From contig CANOUM010000125.1 of NCBI GenBank assembly GCA_947570515.1, positions 1 to 5,474 of the forward strand: a stretch of 5,474 nt of DNA, given 5' to 3'. The notes under the pieces are model-generated. The model ran no database searches and had not been told where the DNA came from. It saw only the letters and a list, made by a program, of their open reading frames with translations. The translations under genes were made by a program, and so were the position numbers. Origin of the DNA: an uncultured Clostridia bacterium (GTDB lineage Bacteria > Bacillota > Clostridia > Lachnospirales > Bianqueaceae). This document shows, piece after piece, positions 1-5,474 of this stretch (its first letter is position 1; each line of letters starts with the position of its first letter).

Positions 1-923
1 CAGGTATTGCCGCCTACAGTATGAAGATAGGTCTGAAAAAGACGTTCCAAAGAATGAGGATGTTCATCAGAATGATAAAACCAGCCGGGACGGATCGACA
101 TATCCACCTCTGACGGGCAAAATACAAGTCCTTTGGAATAGAGAATATTAGACAAGCAGCCAATATCAGGATCAGGATTATACATATGTCTCAGGTTTCC
201 CTCCAAAGGACCGGGACCGCTTTGGACGGGGGCAAGATGGCAAAGCTCAGAAGGAACCACCGCCCATTCGGCATAGCGTGCTTTGCCGGCCTCATTACCG
301 CACCAGCGCACATCAGGGCCATAATCATTAAAAATGACAGCCCGAGGCTGATATTGGCGGATGAGCGCTATGTAACGATCAAAATCATATTCTTGTCTTT
401 TTCCATTAGGCCCTTCACCACAGGCATTATCAAACCACACACAAAAAATATCGCCATACTGCGTCAGCAGCTCTGTGAGCTGGCAGCAATAATAATCATT
501 ATAAGCAGGTGTTCCATACAGCTTTGAATTGCGATCCCAAGGAGATAGGTAAAAACCAAATTTCAGGCCGGCACGCCGGCAAGCCTCTGAGGCTTCCTTT
601 ACGATGTCTCGTCGGCAAGGACTGTTTTTTACGCTGTGTTCGGTGTAGGCAGAAGGCCAGAGGCAAAAACCGTCATGGTGCTTAGCTGTTAGAATCAGAC
701 CTTTCATACCGGCGCTTTGAATGGCGCGTACCCATTGATCGCAGTCCAGTTCAGTTGGATTAAAAATAACGGGATCTTCTTGACCGGTTCCCCATTCTAA
801 GCCGGTGTAGGTGTTAGGGCTAAAGTGGACAAAAGCATAAAATTCAGTATCAAACCAGCACAGCTGATTTTGGCTGGGACGGACAGAGGCAGCCTCTTTA
901 AGAAAAGTTTTGAAATCCTGCAT
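1..923 (-). CDS. Alpha-L-fucosidase, glycoside hydrolase family 29 (5' part, runs off left edge)
   Basis: Predicted retaining exo-fucosidase that removes terminal alpha-L-fucose from glycans. The minus strand is open from the ATG at 923 to the window edge, giving 307 residues; the C-terminal part of the TIM barrel and any accessory domain lie outside. Visible GH29 landmarks: HFSPNTYTGLEWG (res. 33-45), KHHDGFCLW (81-89, fucose-binding histidines), GFYLSPWD (123-130), VWFDNACGEGPNG (162-174) with D165 as the expected nucleophile, DVRWCGNE (204-211) with E211 the likely acid/base by analogy with GH29 subfamily B, and SIRPGWFYH (276-284). The pattern suggests the alpha-1,3/1,4-specific B subfamily, but specificity is inferred. 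There is no signal peptide and there are many cysteines, so it is probably cytoplasmic, acting on imported oligosaccharides. ATG 923 is chosen because AGGAG lies 9 nt upstream; the out-of-frame ATG at 930 is too close to it. Family identity is secure. Confidence 0.93.
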   Translation of the reverse strand, partial: MQDFKTFLKEAASVRPSQNQLCWFDTEFYAFVHFSPNTYTGLEWGTGQEDPVIFNPTELDCDQWVRAIQSAGMKGLILTAKHHDGFCLWPSAYTEHSVKNSPCRRDIVKEASEACRRAGLKFGFYLSPWDRNSKLYGTPAYNDYYCCQLTELLTQYGDIFCVWFDNACGEGPNGKRQEYDFDRYIALIRQYQPRAVIFNDYGPDVRWCGNEAGKARYAEWAVVPSELCHLAPVQSGPGPLEGNLRHMYNPDPDIGCLSNILYSKGLVFCPSEVDMSIRPGWFYHSDEHPHSLERLFQTYLHTVGGNT

Positions 924-930
924 GCGTCAT

Positions 931-937
931 CTCTCCT
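931..937 (-). promoter_or_regulatory. Ribosome binding site of the fucosidase gene
   Basis: The minus strand reads AGGAGAG here. AGGAG ends 9 nt before the ATG at 923, which decides between that start and an out-of-frame ATG at 930 that would sit only 2 nt from the site. Confidence 0.8.
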
Positions 938-951
938 AAGATTTTTGCTTT

Positions 952-981
952 ATCTTACTGCATGACGCAAGGAGCTGTCAA
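952..981 (-). promoter_or_regulatory. Probable sigma-A promoter for the fucosidase gene
   Basis: On the minus strand TTGACA (981-976) is followed after 18 bp by TAAGAT (957-952), which matches the -10 consensus at four of six positions. Transcription would begin near 945, giving a leader of about 22 nt. The -35 box is perfect but the -10 is imperfect, so this promoter may be weaker than the opposing one or need an activator. It is predicted from sequence alone. Confidence 0.6.
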
Positions 982-987
982 TTGACA
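976..987. repeat. 12-bp perfect palindrome forming back-to-back -35 boxes
   Basis: TGTCAATTGACA is its own reverse complement. Each half is a perfect TTGACA -35 element, one for the leftward fucosidase promoter and one for the rightward radical SAM promoter. Two polymerases could hardly occupy both at once. The palindrome could also be a regulator's operator, but no known operator is recognised. Confidence 0.75.
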
Positions 988-1010
988 TTATGAAAAAAGA
1001 CGATTATAAT
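982..1010 (+). promoter_or_regulatory. Consensus sigma-A promoter for the radical SAM-kinase operon
   Basis: TTGACA (982-987), a 17-bp spacer and TATAAT (1005-1010) match the vegetative consensus in all 12 positions with optimal spacing. The start of transcription is expected near 1017, leaving a leader of about 27 nt. No attenuator or riboswitch fits in so short a leader, so any control would act at the DNA level or on translation. Confidence 0.9.
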
Positions 1011-1028
1011 TATACAGATGTATTTTAT

Positions 1029-1035
1029 AAAGGAG
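1029..1035 (+). promoter_or_regulatory. Ribosome binding site of the radical SAM gene
   Basis: AAAGGAG lies 8 nt before the ATG at 1044, a standard Gram-positive arrangement that supports this start. Confidence 0.85.
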
Positions 1036-1043
1036 TGTAGCGG

Positions 1044-2915
1044 ATGAGAAATGATTTTATTCCCACACAGCCAGAGGACTTAAATGGTCCGCTGGATTAT
1101 ATTTTAATAACGGGAGATTCTTACGTGGATCATCCGAGCTTCGGTACGGCGCTGATCGGCCGTTATTTGCAAAAATTAGGCTATACCTGCGGAATTATTG
1201 CACAGCCCGAATATCATACAACGACAGATTTTATGCGTTTGGGGCGACCTACGCTAGGGTTTATGATTGCAGCAGGAAATATGGACAGTATGGTCAGTAA
1301 CTATACAGTTTCTAAAAAACGCCGAAATCAGGATTATTATGCGCCTAACAAGGAGCCGGGACATAGACCGGACAGGGCGACAATTGTATATTGTAATCGT
1401 GTGAGAGAAGCCTTTCCGCATGTGCCCATTATCATTGCAGGAGTTGAGGCCAGTTTACGTCGTTTTGCTCATTATGATTATTGGGAGGACAAAGTGCGTC
1501 GTTCTATGCTGGTGGATGCCGGAGCGGATATGCTGATATATGGTATGGCAGAACGGGCAACAAAGGAAGTATGCGCACGAATGCAAGCGGGAGAGAAACT
1601 TTCTGAGATTCGGGGAGTACCGGGTACCTGTTATATGGCGGATGAGCTTCCGCAGCATGTGACAGAGATTGCTTCATATGAAGAGGTAGCTGCAGATAAA
1701 AGGGCATATGCGGAATGCTTTGCTATGCAATATTTGGAACAGGATCCGATCCGGGGAAAGAGTCTTGGACAGCGTCATGGAGATAAATATGTCATTGTGG
1801 AAAAACCGGCCATGCCGCTTAATCGGCAGGAGCTGGATGAGCTTGCCAAATTAAAATTTATGCGGACATGGCACCCGGATTATGATGTAGCTGGCGGCAT
1901 CCCGGCGGTTTCAGAGGTGAAGTTTTCTATCACAGCCAATCGAGGATGTTTTGGTGAATGTGCATTTTGTGCGCTGGCCTTTCATCAGGGAAAGATTGTA
2001 CAGTCACGTTCGGTAGAATCCATTGTTGAAGAGGCTAAAGAGCTGATAAAGCTGCCCGATTTTAAAGGCTATATCCATGATATTGGCGGACCAACGGCCA
2101 ACTTTATGCGGCCGGCATGTGATAAACAATTGAAACAGGGGAGCTGCCGGGGAAAGAGGTGTTTGTCCCCCAAACCATGTCCGAATCTGAAGGTGGATCA
2201 TAAGGAATATTTACAGGCACTGGAAGCTGTGCGGAAACTACCCGGAGTTAAAAAGGTGTTTGTGCGTTCGGGTGTACGGTTTGATTATGCGTTGTTAGAT
2301 GATTCCGATCGGTTCATTTGGGAATTGTGCCGAAACCATGTCAGCGGTCAGCTGCGGGTGGCGCCAGAGCATGTGGCGCCGGCAGTGCTGAATCTGATGG
2401 GCAAACCAGAATGTCAGGTGTTTGCTGCGTTTGAAGATCGGTTTAAGTATGTGAACGAAAAGCTGGGGAAAGATCAGTATATGGTTTCCTATTTTATGTC
2501 CAGTCATCCGGGAAGCACGTTAAAAGAAGCCGTTCTTTTGGCAGAGTATATGAGGGATCATCATATTCATCCAGAGCAGGTGCAGGATTTTTATCCGACA
2601 CCCGGAACCAGAGCGACGACCATGTATTATACGGGTTATGATCCTATGACGATGAAAAAAGTATATGTGCCTAAAACATATGAAGAGAAAGCGATGCAGC
2701 GGGCGCTGCTACAATACCGCAATCCGCAGAATCATGAGCTGGTGAGAAAGGCTCTTCGGAAGGCTCACCGGGAGGATCTGATTGGGACGGGGCCGAAATG
2801 CTTGGTGCCGCCCAGCAGAATAGATAAGAAAATAGAAAGAAAAGAAAAAGGCGTTCAAGAAGGAAGAAAAGTTAAACATACACCACGCTATGCGAACAAG
2901 AAGGGAAAACGATGA
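1044..2915 (+). CDS. YgiQ family (UPF0313) radical SAM protein
   Basis: A 623-residue cytosolic radical SAM enzyme of the YgiQ/UPF0313 family, for which I know no established reaction. The N-terminal domain (about res. 10-290) has the family motif GDSYVDHPSFGTALIGRYL (24-42) and IAGVEASLRRFAHYDYW (131-147). The radical SAM core begins at about 293 with CFGECAFC (302-309), whose C302, C306 and C309 should bind the 4Fe-4S cluster that cleaves S-adenosylmethionine. IHDIGGPTANF (344-354) fits the glycine-rich SAM-contacting strand. A second cysteine set, C359, C368, C373 and C379, follows and could bind another metal or Fe-S centre (inference). The C-terminal region (about 480-590) corresponds to DUF3362, and the last 30 residues are very basic. 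E. coli YgiQ is longer; this length is usual for Firmicutes. It is the first gene after a consensus promoter and overlaps the kinase gene by 4 bp. Confidence 0.95.
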   Translation: MRNDFIPTQPEDLNGPLDYILITGDSYVDHPSFGTALIGRYLQKLGYTCGIIAQPEYHTTTDFMRLGRPTLGFMIAAGNMDSMVSNYTVSKKRRNQDYYAPNKEPGHRPDRATIVYCNRVREAFPHVPIIIAGVEASLRRFAHYDYWEDKVRRSMLVDAGADMLIYGMAERATKEVCARMQAGEKLSEIRGVPGTCYMADELPQHVTEIASYEEVAADKRAYAECFAMQYLEQDPIRGKSLGQRHGDKYVIVEKPAMPLNRQELDELAKLKFMRTWHPDYDVAGGIPAVSEVKFSITANRGCFGECAFCALAFHQGKIVQSRSVESIVEEAKELIKLPDFKGYIHDIGGPTANFMRPACDKQLKQGSCRGKRCLSPKPCPNLKVDHKEYLQALEAVRKLPGVKKVFVRSGVRFDYALLDDSDRFIWELCRNHVSGQLRVAPEHVAPAVLNLMGKPECQVFAAFEDRFKYVNEKLGKDQYMVSYFMSSHPGSTLKEAVLLAEYMRDHHIHPEQVQDFYPTPGTRATTMYYTGYDPMTMKKVYVPKTYEEKAMQRALLQYRNPQNHELVRKALRKAHREDLIGTGPKCLVPPSRIDKKIERKEKGVQEGRKVKHTPRYANKKGKR

Positions 2916-3853
2916 GTCAATTAGATTTGGTATCGGTAGGGGAATTGTTGGTAGATTTTACGCCGCTGGAGAAGGATGGATTTCAGTATAATCCCGGGGG
3001 AGGGCCTGCCAATATGGTATGTATGGCAGCCAAGCTGGGGATGAGAACGGCTTTTATAGGGCAGGTTGGAGCGGATGTATTCGGAGAAAAACTAGCGGCA
3101 AAGCTTGCAAGTGAGGGGGTAGAGGTGTCAGCCCTTTCTTTTTCTGAACAATATCCAACAACACTGGCATTTGTTCATTGGGCAGAAAATGGAGAAAGAA
3201 GCTTCAGTTTTTATCGCCATGGAAGTGCCGATACGATGATGGAGGTTAGGAAAGAGGCACTGGAGCTGATTGAAAATGCCAGGTATTTGTTTATGAGCTC
3301 TGTGATGATGGCAGAAGGAACTTCGCGCGAGAGTTGTTTTCAGATGATGGAATATGCTAAAGAAAAGAAAGTCAGAATTGCCTTTGATCCTAATCTGCGA
3401 AGGAATCTCTGGGACTCTGAGCAAGCTGCAAAGGAGCAGATCATAAGAGCGCTTGCCTATGCGGATGTGGTAAAGGTGTCGGAGGAAGAACTGACGTTTG
3501 TTACAGGATGTGAGGAACCTCAAAAGGGGATAGTGCGTCTATTGGACGAATTTCCTAATATTCAGCTGGTTTTGGTTACCTTGGGAGCAGCCGGAACAAT
3601 TGCCGGCCATGCCGGTGGGCAGATTGCGGTGCCTTCATACGAAGTAAAAGCAATTGATACTACAGGTGCCGGCGATGCATTTATGGGTGCTTTTTTGTCA
3701 CTTTTGATCCGCAGCGGACAGACGCCGGAGCAACTGCGGCTGGAGGAGGCGGAGCAGATGGTTCGGTTTGCCAATGCAGCGGGGGCTCTTACGACAACCC
3801 GAAAAGGCGGGATTGATGCGCAGCCGTCTTTGGAAGAAATTCTTGCAATCTGA
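2912..3853 (+). CDS. PfkB-family carbohydrate kinase, probably fructokinase
   Basis: A 313-residue ribokinase-like ATP-dependent sugar kinase. It shows the N-terminal glycine motif NPGGGPANMVCMAAKLG (27-43) and GQVGADVFG (50-58), DPNLRRNLW (159-167) typical of ScrK-like fructokinases, KVSEEEL (188-194), the ATP-site strand LVTLGAAGT (221-229), and the C-terminal PfkB signature DTTGAGDAFMGAF (249-261) with D255 as the expected catalytic base. Likely reaction: fructose to fructose-6-phosphate in the cytosol; other sugars handled by this subfamily, such as 2-keto-3-deoxygluconate or other ketoses, cannot be excluded. The ATG lies inside the stop region of the radical SAM gene (ATGA overlap at 2912-2915), with AAGGG at 2901-2905 six nt upstream, so the two are cotranscribed and probably translationally coupled. 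All core motifs are intact. The aldolase gene follows after 75 bp, a logical partner for a hexose kinase. Confidence 0.93.
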   Translation: MSQLDLVSVGELLVDFTPLEKDGFQYNPGGGPANMVCMAAKLGMRTAFIGQVGADVFGEKLAAKLASEGVEVSALSFSEQYPTTLAFVHWAENGERSFSFYRHGSADTMMEVRKEALELIENARYLFMSSVMMAEGTSRESCFQMMEYAKEKKVRIAFDPNLRRNLWDSEQAAKEQIIRALAYADVVKVSEEELTFVTGCEEPQKGIVRLLDEFPNIQLVLVTLGAAGTIAGHAGGQIAVPSYEVKAIDTTGAGDAFMGAFLSLLIRSGQTPEQLRLEEAEQMVRFANAAGALTTTRKGGIDAQPSLEEILAI

Positions 3854-3871
3854 CACTGTTTGACTTATAAT
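3843..3871 (+). promoter_or_regulatory. Probable sigma-A promoter of the aldolase gene
   Basis: TTGCAA (3843-3848, four of six matches) is followed after 17 bp by a perfect TATAAT (3866-3871). The -35 box overlaps the last codons of the kinase gene. Transcription would start near 3878, leaving about 50 nt of leader with no clear hairpin. No terminator is visible between kinase and aldolase genes, so aldolase may be read both from here and from the upstream promoter. Confidence 0.65.
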
Positions 3872-3914
3872 AGAATGGAAATTTAAGGTTTCTTTGGTGT
3901 TTTATTAACTATTT

Positions 3915-3920
3915 AGGAGG
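3915..3920 (+). promoter_or_regulatory. Strong ribosome binding site of the aldolase gene
   Basis: AGGAGG, fully complementary to the 16S rRNA tail core, lies 8 nt before the ATG at 3929. It is the best Shine-Dalgarno in the window, fitting a highly translated glycolytic enzyme. Confidence 0.9.
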
Positions 3921-3928
3921 AATTTATC

Positions 3929-4792
3929 ATGTTAGTATCTGCAGCAGAAATGCTCAAAAAGGCTAAAGCAGGTCATTATGCAGTTGGCCAGTTTAACATT
4001 AACAATTTGGAGTGGACCAAAATGGTGCTGCAAGCGGCTCAGGAGAATCAGTCCCCTGTTATTTTAGGTGTGTCTGAAGGCGCAGGCAAATATATGACTG
4101 GTTTTAAAACGGTGGCTGCTATGGTAGCCGCTATGGTAGAAGAGATGGGGATTACAGTTCCGGTTGCACTGCATCTGGATCATGGCAGCTATGAGGGCGC
4201 TAAGAAATGTATTGAGGCAGGCTTCTCTTCCGTTATGTTTGATGGTTCTCATTATGGGATTGAAGAGAATATTCAAAAGACAAAGGAGATTATCGAGCTG
4301 GCACATGGTCTGGGTATTTCTGTAGAGGCTGAAGTAGGCTCAATCGGCGGCGAAGAAGACGGCGTTGTAGGCGGCGGTGAGGTAGCGGATCCGGAGGAAT
4401 GCAAGCAGATTGCTGACTTGGGCGTGGATATGCTGGCGGCTGGTATTGGTAATATTCATGGTGTTTATCCTGAAAATTGGCAGGGGCTGAATTTTGACGT
4501 ATTGGCTAAAATTCAGGAGAAGACCGGCACAATGCCGCTTGTGCTGCATGGCGGTACCGGAATTCCGGATGATATGATCAAAAAGGCTATTGATCTGGGC
4601 GTATCTAAGATCAATGTGAATACAGAGTGTCAGCTGGTGTTTGCTGCTGCTACCCGTGAATATATTGAAGCCGGTAAGGATCAGCAGGGTAAAGGCTTTG
4701 ATCCTCGTAAGCTGCTTGCACCTGGTGCTGCTGCGATTAAAGAAAAAGTAACAGAGAAGATGCAGCTGTTCGGATCTGTTGGCAAGGCTTGA
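3929..4792 (+). CDS. fba: Fructose-1,6-bisphosphate aldolase, class II
   Basis: A 287-residue zinc-dependent aldolase that reversibly splits fructose-1,6-bisphosphate into dihydroxyacetone phosphate and glyceraldehyde-3-phosphate in glycolysis and gluconeogenesis; cytosolic. Length and motifs match the Bacillus FbaA type: VGQFNINNLEW (19-29), HLDHG (82-86) with D84 the expected catalytic acid and H85 a zinc ligand, FDGSH (104-108), EAEVGSIGGEEDGV (133-146), GNIHG (174-178) with zinc ligand H177, LHGGTGI (206-212) with zinc ligand H207, and the phosphate-binding INVNTE (228-233). Class II enzymes for tagatose-1,6-bisphosphate are close relatives, so that substrate is a minor alternative. It has its own promoter and a very strong ribosome binding site. 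Codon choice leans to GCT and GGT, as expected of an abundant protein. The TGA stop overlaps the TTG start of the DUF1294 gene. Confidence 0.95.
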   Translation: MLVSAAEMLKKAKAGHYAVGQFNINNLEWTKMVLQAAQENQSPVILGVSEGAGKYMTGFKTVAAMVAAMVEEMGITVPVALHLDHGSYEGAKKCIEAGFSSVMFDGSHYGIEENIQKTKEIIELAHGLGISVEAEVGSIGGEEDGVVGGGEVADPEECKQIADLGVDMLAAGIGNIHGVYPENWQGLNFDVLAKIQEKTGTMPLVLHGGTGIPDDMIKKAIDLGVSKINVNTECQLVFAAATREYIEAGKDQQGKGFDPRKLLAPGAAAIKEKVTEKMQLFGSVGKA

Positions 4793-5082
4793 GCGAAAAG
4801 ATAAGAATATGGGGACCGGTGCTGTACTGGCTGGGAATTAACTTAATTGCTTTTTTGCAGTTTGGAATGGATAAACAGCGAGCACGAAAAGGAAAATGGC
4901 GTATTTCAGAGAAAATGCTCTTTTTGACTGCGGTGCTGGGCGGTAGTATTGGCAGCATCATGGGAATGAAGTATTTTCATCATAAAACGCTTCACCGCAA
5001 GTTTCGTATCGGTCTTCCTTTTTTGTTGCTGATCCAGATCGTTTTAACGGTCGGGATCGGCTGCATATTGCTTACAAAATGA
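4789..5082 (+). CDS. DUF1294 family small membrane protein
   Basis: A 97-residue protein with three predicted membrane segments, at about residues 9-27, 42-60 and 74-95. It carries the DUF1294 pattern: MDKQRAR (27-33), KWRISE (36-41), LGGSIGSIMGM (50-60), FHHKT (63-67) and a following KFRIGLP (71-77). The function of this family is unknown to me; it should sit in the cytoplasmic membrane. The start is uncertain. TTG at 4789 overlaps the aldolase TGA as TTGA, which suggests termination-reinitiation, since no good Shine-Dalgarno precedes it. A GTG at 4819 with GGGGA 4 nt upstream is the alternative and would remove ten residues but keep all motifs. Being directly behind the aldolase gene and ahead of a terminator, it is most likely read from the aldolase promoter at a lower translation rate. 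Confidence 0.85.
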   Translation: MSEKIRIWGPVLYWLGINLIAFLQFGMDKQRARKGKWRISEKMLFLTAVLGGSIGSIMGMKYFHHKTLHRKFRIGLPFLLLIQIVLTVGIGCILLTK

Positions 5083-5125
5083 AAATCCCTGAGTCAACTC
5101 AATATCTGGGTTGCTTCAGGGATTT
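5083..5125. terminator. Hairpin terminator, probably bidirectional
   Basis: AAATCCCTGA (5083-5092) pairs perfectly with TCAGGGATTT (5116-5125). After a 2x2 internal loop the inner arms CAACTCA (5095-5101) and TGGGTTG (5107-5113) pair again, with one U-G wobble, leaving a 5-nt loop. It begins right after the DUF1294 stop and faces a minus-strand gene ending at 5156. On the plus strand the T-run is short (TTTCC); on the minus strand it is TTTTCATTTT. The A/T-rich stem base helps in both directions, so termination of both convergent units is likely. Confidence 0.75.
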
Positions 5126-5155
5126 CCTGCATCATATTGGAGATACAAAGGAGAA

Positions 5156-5474
5156 TTAAAGTAAAAGTCCGTTTTCTGAAACAGCATCTGCTGGGTCAGC
5201 ATCCGCAGCAGCGTCATCTTCCTCTTTTCGCTGCTTCCAGCGTAAAAACAGAATGTATTGATTGACGAGGGCTCTATGTTCGCTATCCATAGATTTCATA
5301 TAGCAAAAACGGCTGGGACAAGAACTTTCCTGTCTTACAGGATTATCCAGAAGATAATCTAAAGAAACCTGAAAGGATTTAGCAATCGCCACTAAAATCT
5401 GTTGGTTTTTAGGGAAGCGGTCATCCGTTTCATATTAGCAGACTACGCGGGCATAAACATGGATCATGTGTCCA
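5156..5474 (-). pseudogene. Cro/CI-type HTH regulator, 3' part, interrupted by an in-frame stop
   Basis: The minus-strand frame from the right edge reads MIHVYARVVC, then TAA at 5437-5435, then YETDDRFPKNQQILVAIA and on to a stop at 5158-5156. Both sides together form the recognition helix and following helices of an HTH_3 (Cro/CI, XRE-like) domain, where YE(T/N)-x-x-RFP-K and VSLDYLL are hallmark stretches. The TAA takes the place of the residue just before YET, so the DNA-binding domain is cut in two. After the domain comes an unrecognised tail of about 55 residues with an acidic, alanine-rich patch (EEDDAAADADPADA). A GTG at 5392 could start the last 78 residues, but it lies within the domain and would give no complete HTH. 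I read this as a nonsense-mutated or decayed regulator; a sequencing error is possible. The 5' end is outside the window. Confidence 0.7.

Noticed and set aside
186..527. Plus-strand open frame of 113 codons
   Set aside because: It lies wholly antisense to the fucosidase gene, has no recognisable domain or ribosome binding site, and the minus strand carries clear GH29 motifs over the same bases.
3128..3523. Minus-strand open frame of 131 codons within the kinase gene
   Set aside because: Antisense to an intact PfkB kinase with all motifs; the predicted protein is unlike any family I know and reads as a shadow frame. The same holds for shorter antisense frames in the radical SAM and aldolase genes.
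3860..3871. TTGACT next to TATAAT read as one promoter
   Set aside because: The two hexamers abut with no spacer, so they cannot be a -35/-10 pair. TTGCAA at 3843-3848 has the correct 17-bp spacing to TATAAT.
5148..5154. AAAGGAG on the plus strand after the terminator
   Set aside because: No ATG, GTG or TTG with a sustained reading frame follows at a suitable distance, and the bases lie next to the 3' end of the opposing gene.
5156..5392. A complete 78-residue gene starting at GTG 5392
   Set aside because: The GTG is an internal valine codon of an HTH domain that continues upstream in frame; starting there would omit the recognition helix. The disrupted-regulator reading explains more of the sequence.
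1..5474. Mobile element, CRISPR, tRNA/rRNA, riboswitch or defence-like system
   Set aside because: No transposase or integrase motifs, terminal repeats, regularly spaced repeats, tRNA-like folds or long structured leaders were seen; all long frames belong to known metabolic or conserved families.

Overview
The window looks like chromosomal DNA from an anaerobic, low-to-moderate GC Gram-positive bacterium of the Clostridia. A Lachnospiraceae-like gut organism is my best guess. The evidence is strong AGGAG-type ribosome binding sites, sigma-A-type promoters with 17-bp spacers, a YgiQ-family radical SAM enzyme of Firmicutes length, a Bacillus/Clostridium-type class II aldolase and a cytoplasmic GH29 fucosidase of a kind common in gut Clostridia. 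This placement is inference from sequence style; no database search was possible.

Layout, left to right. (1) Positions 1-923, minus strand: the first 307 residues of a GH29 alpha-L-fucosidase, running off the left edge. (2) 924-1043: a compact divergent promoter region. A 12-bp perfect palindrome supplies a consensus -35 box to each strand; the rightward promoter matches the sigma-A consensus at all 12 positions with a 17-bp spacer. (3) 1044-3853, plus strand: a YgiQ-family radical SAM protein and a PfkB-family sugar kinase (fructokinase-like), joined by a 4-bp ATGA overlap. (4) 3854-3928: a short spacer carrying a second promoter, whose -35 lies in the end of the kinase gene, and a strong Shine-Dalgarno. 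(5) 3929-5082, plus strand: class II fructose-bisphosphate aldolase, then a small DUF1294 membrane protein starting on a TTG inside the aldolase stop. (6) 5083-5125: a strong hairpin between convergent genes, probably a bidirectional terminator. (7) 5156-5474, minus strand: the 3' part of a Cro/CI-type helix-turn-helix regulator whose frame is interrupted by a TAA inside the DNA-binding domain, apparently a pseudogene; it runs off the right edge.

Functionally, the kinase and aldolase both belong to hexose catabolism: phosphorylation of a sugar such as fructose, then cleavage of fructose-1,6-bisphosphate. The fucosidase could feed fucose and the remaining sugar from imported glycans, but it is divergently transcribed and has no fucose-pathway genes beside it in this window. 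The radical SAM protein and the DUF1294 protein have no established role; their tight coupling to sugar genes is the only contextual clue.

I see no mobile element, CRISPR array, RNA gene or new defence-like system. The items most worth a second look are the broken HTH regulator, the shared -35 palindrome and the coupling of a YgiQ enzyme to a sugar kinase.
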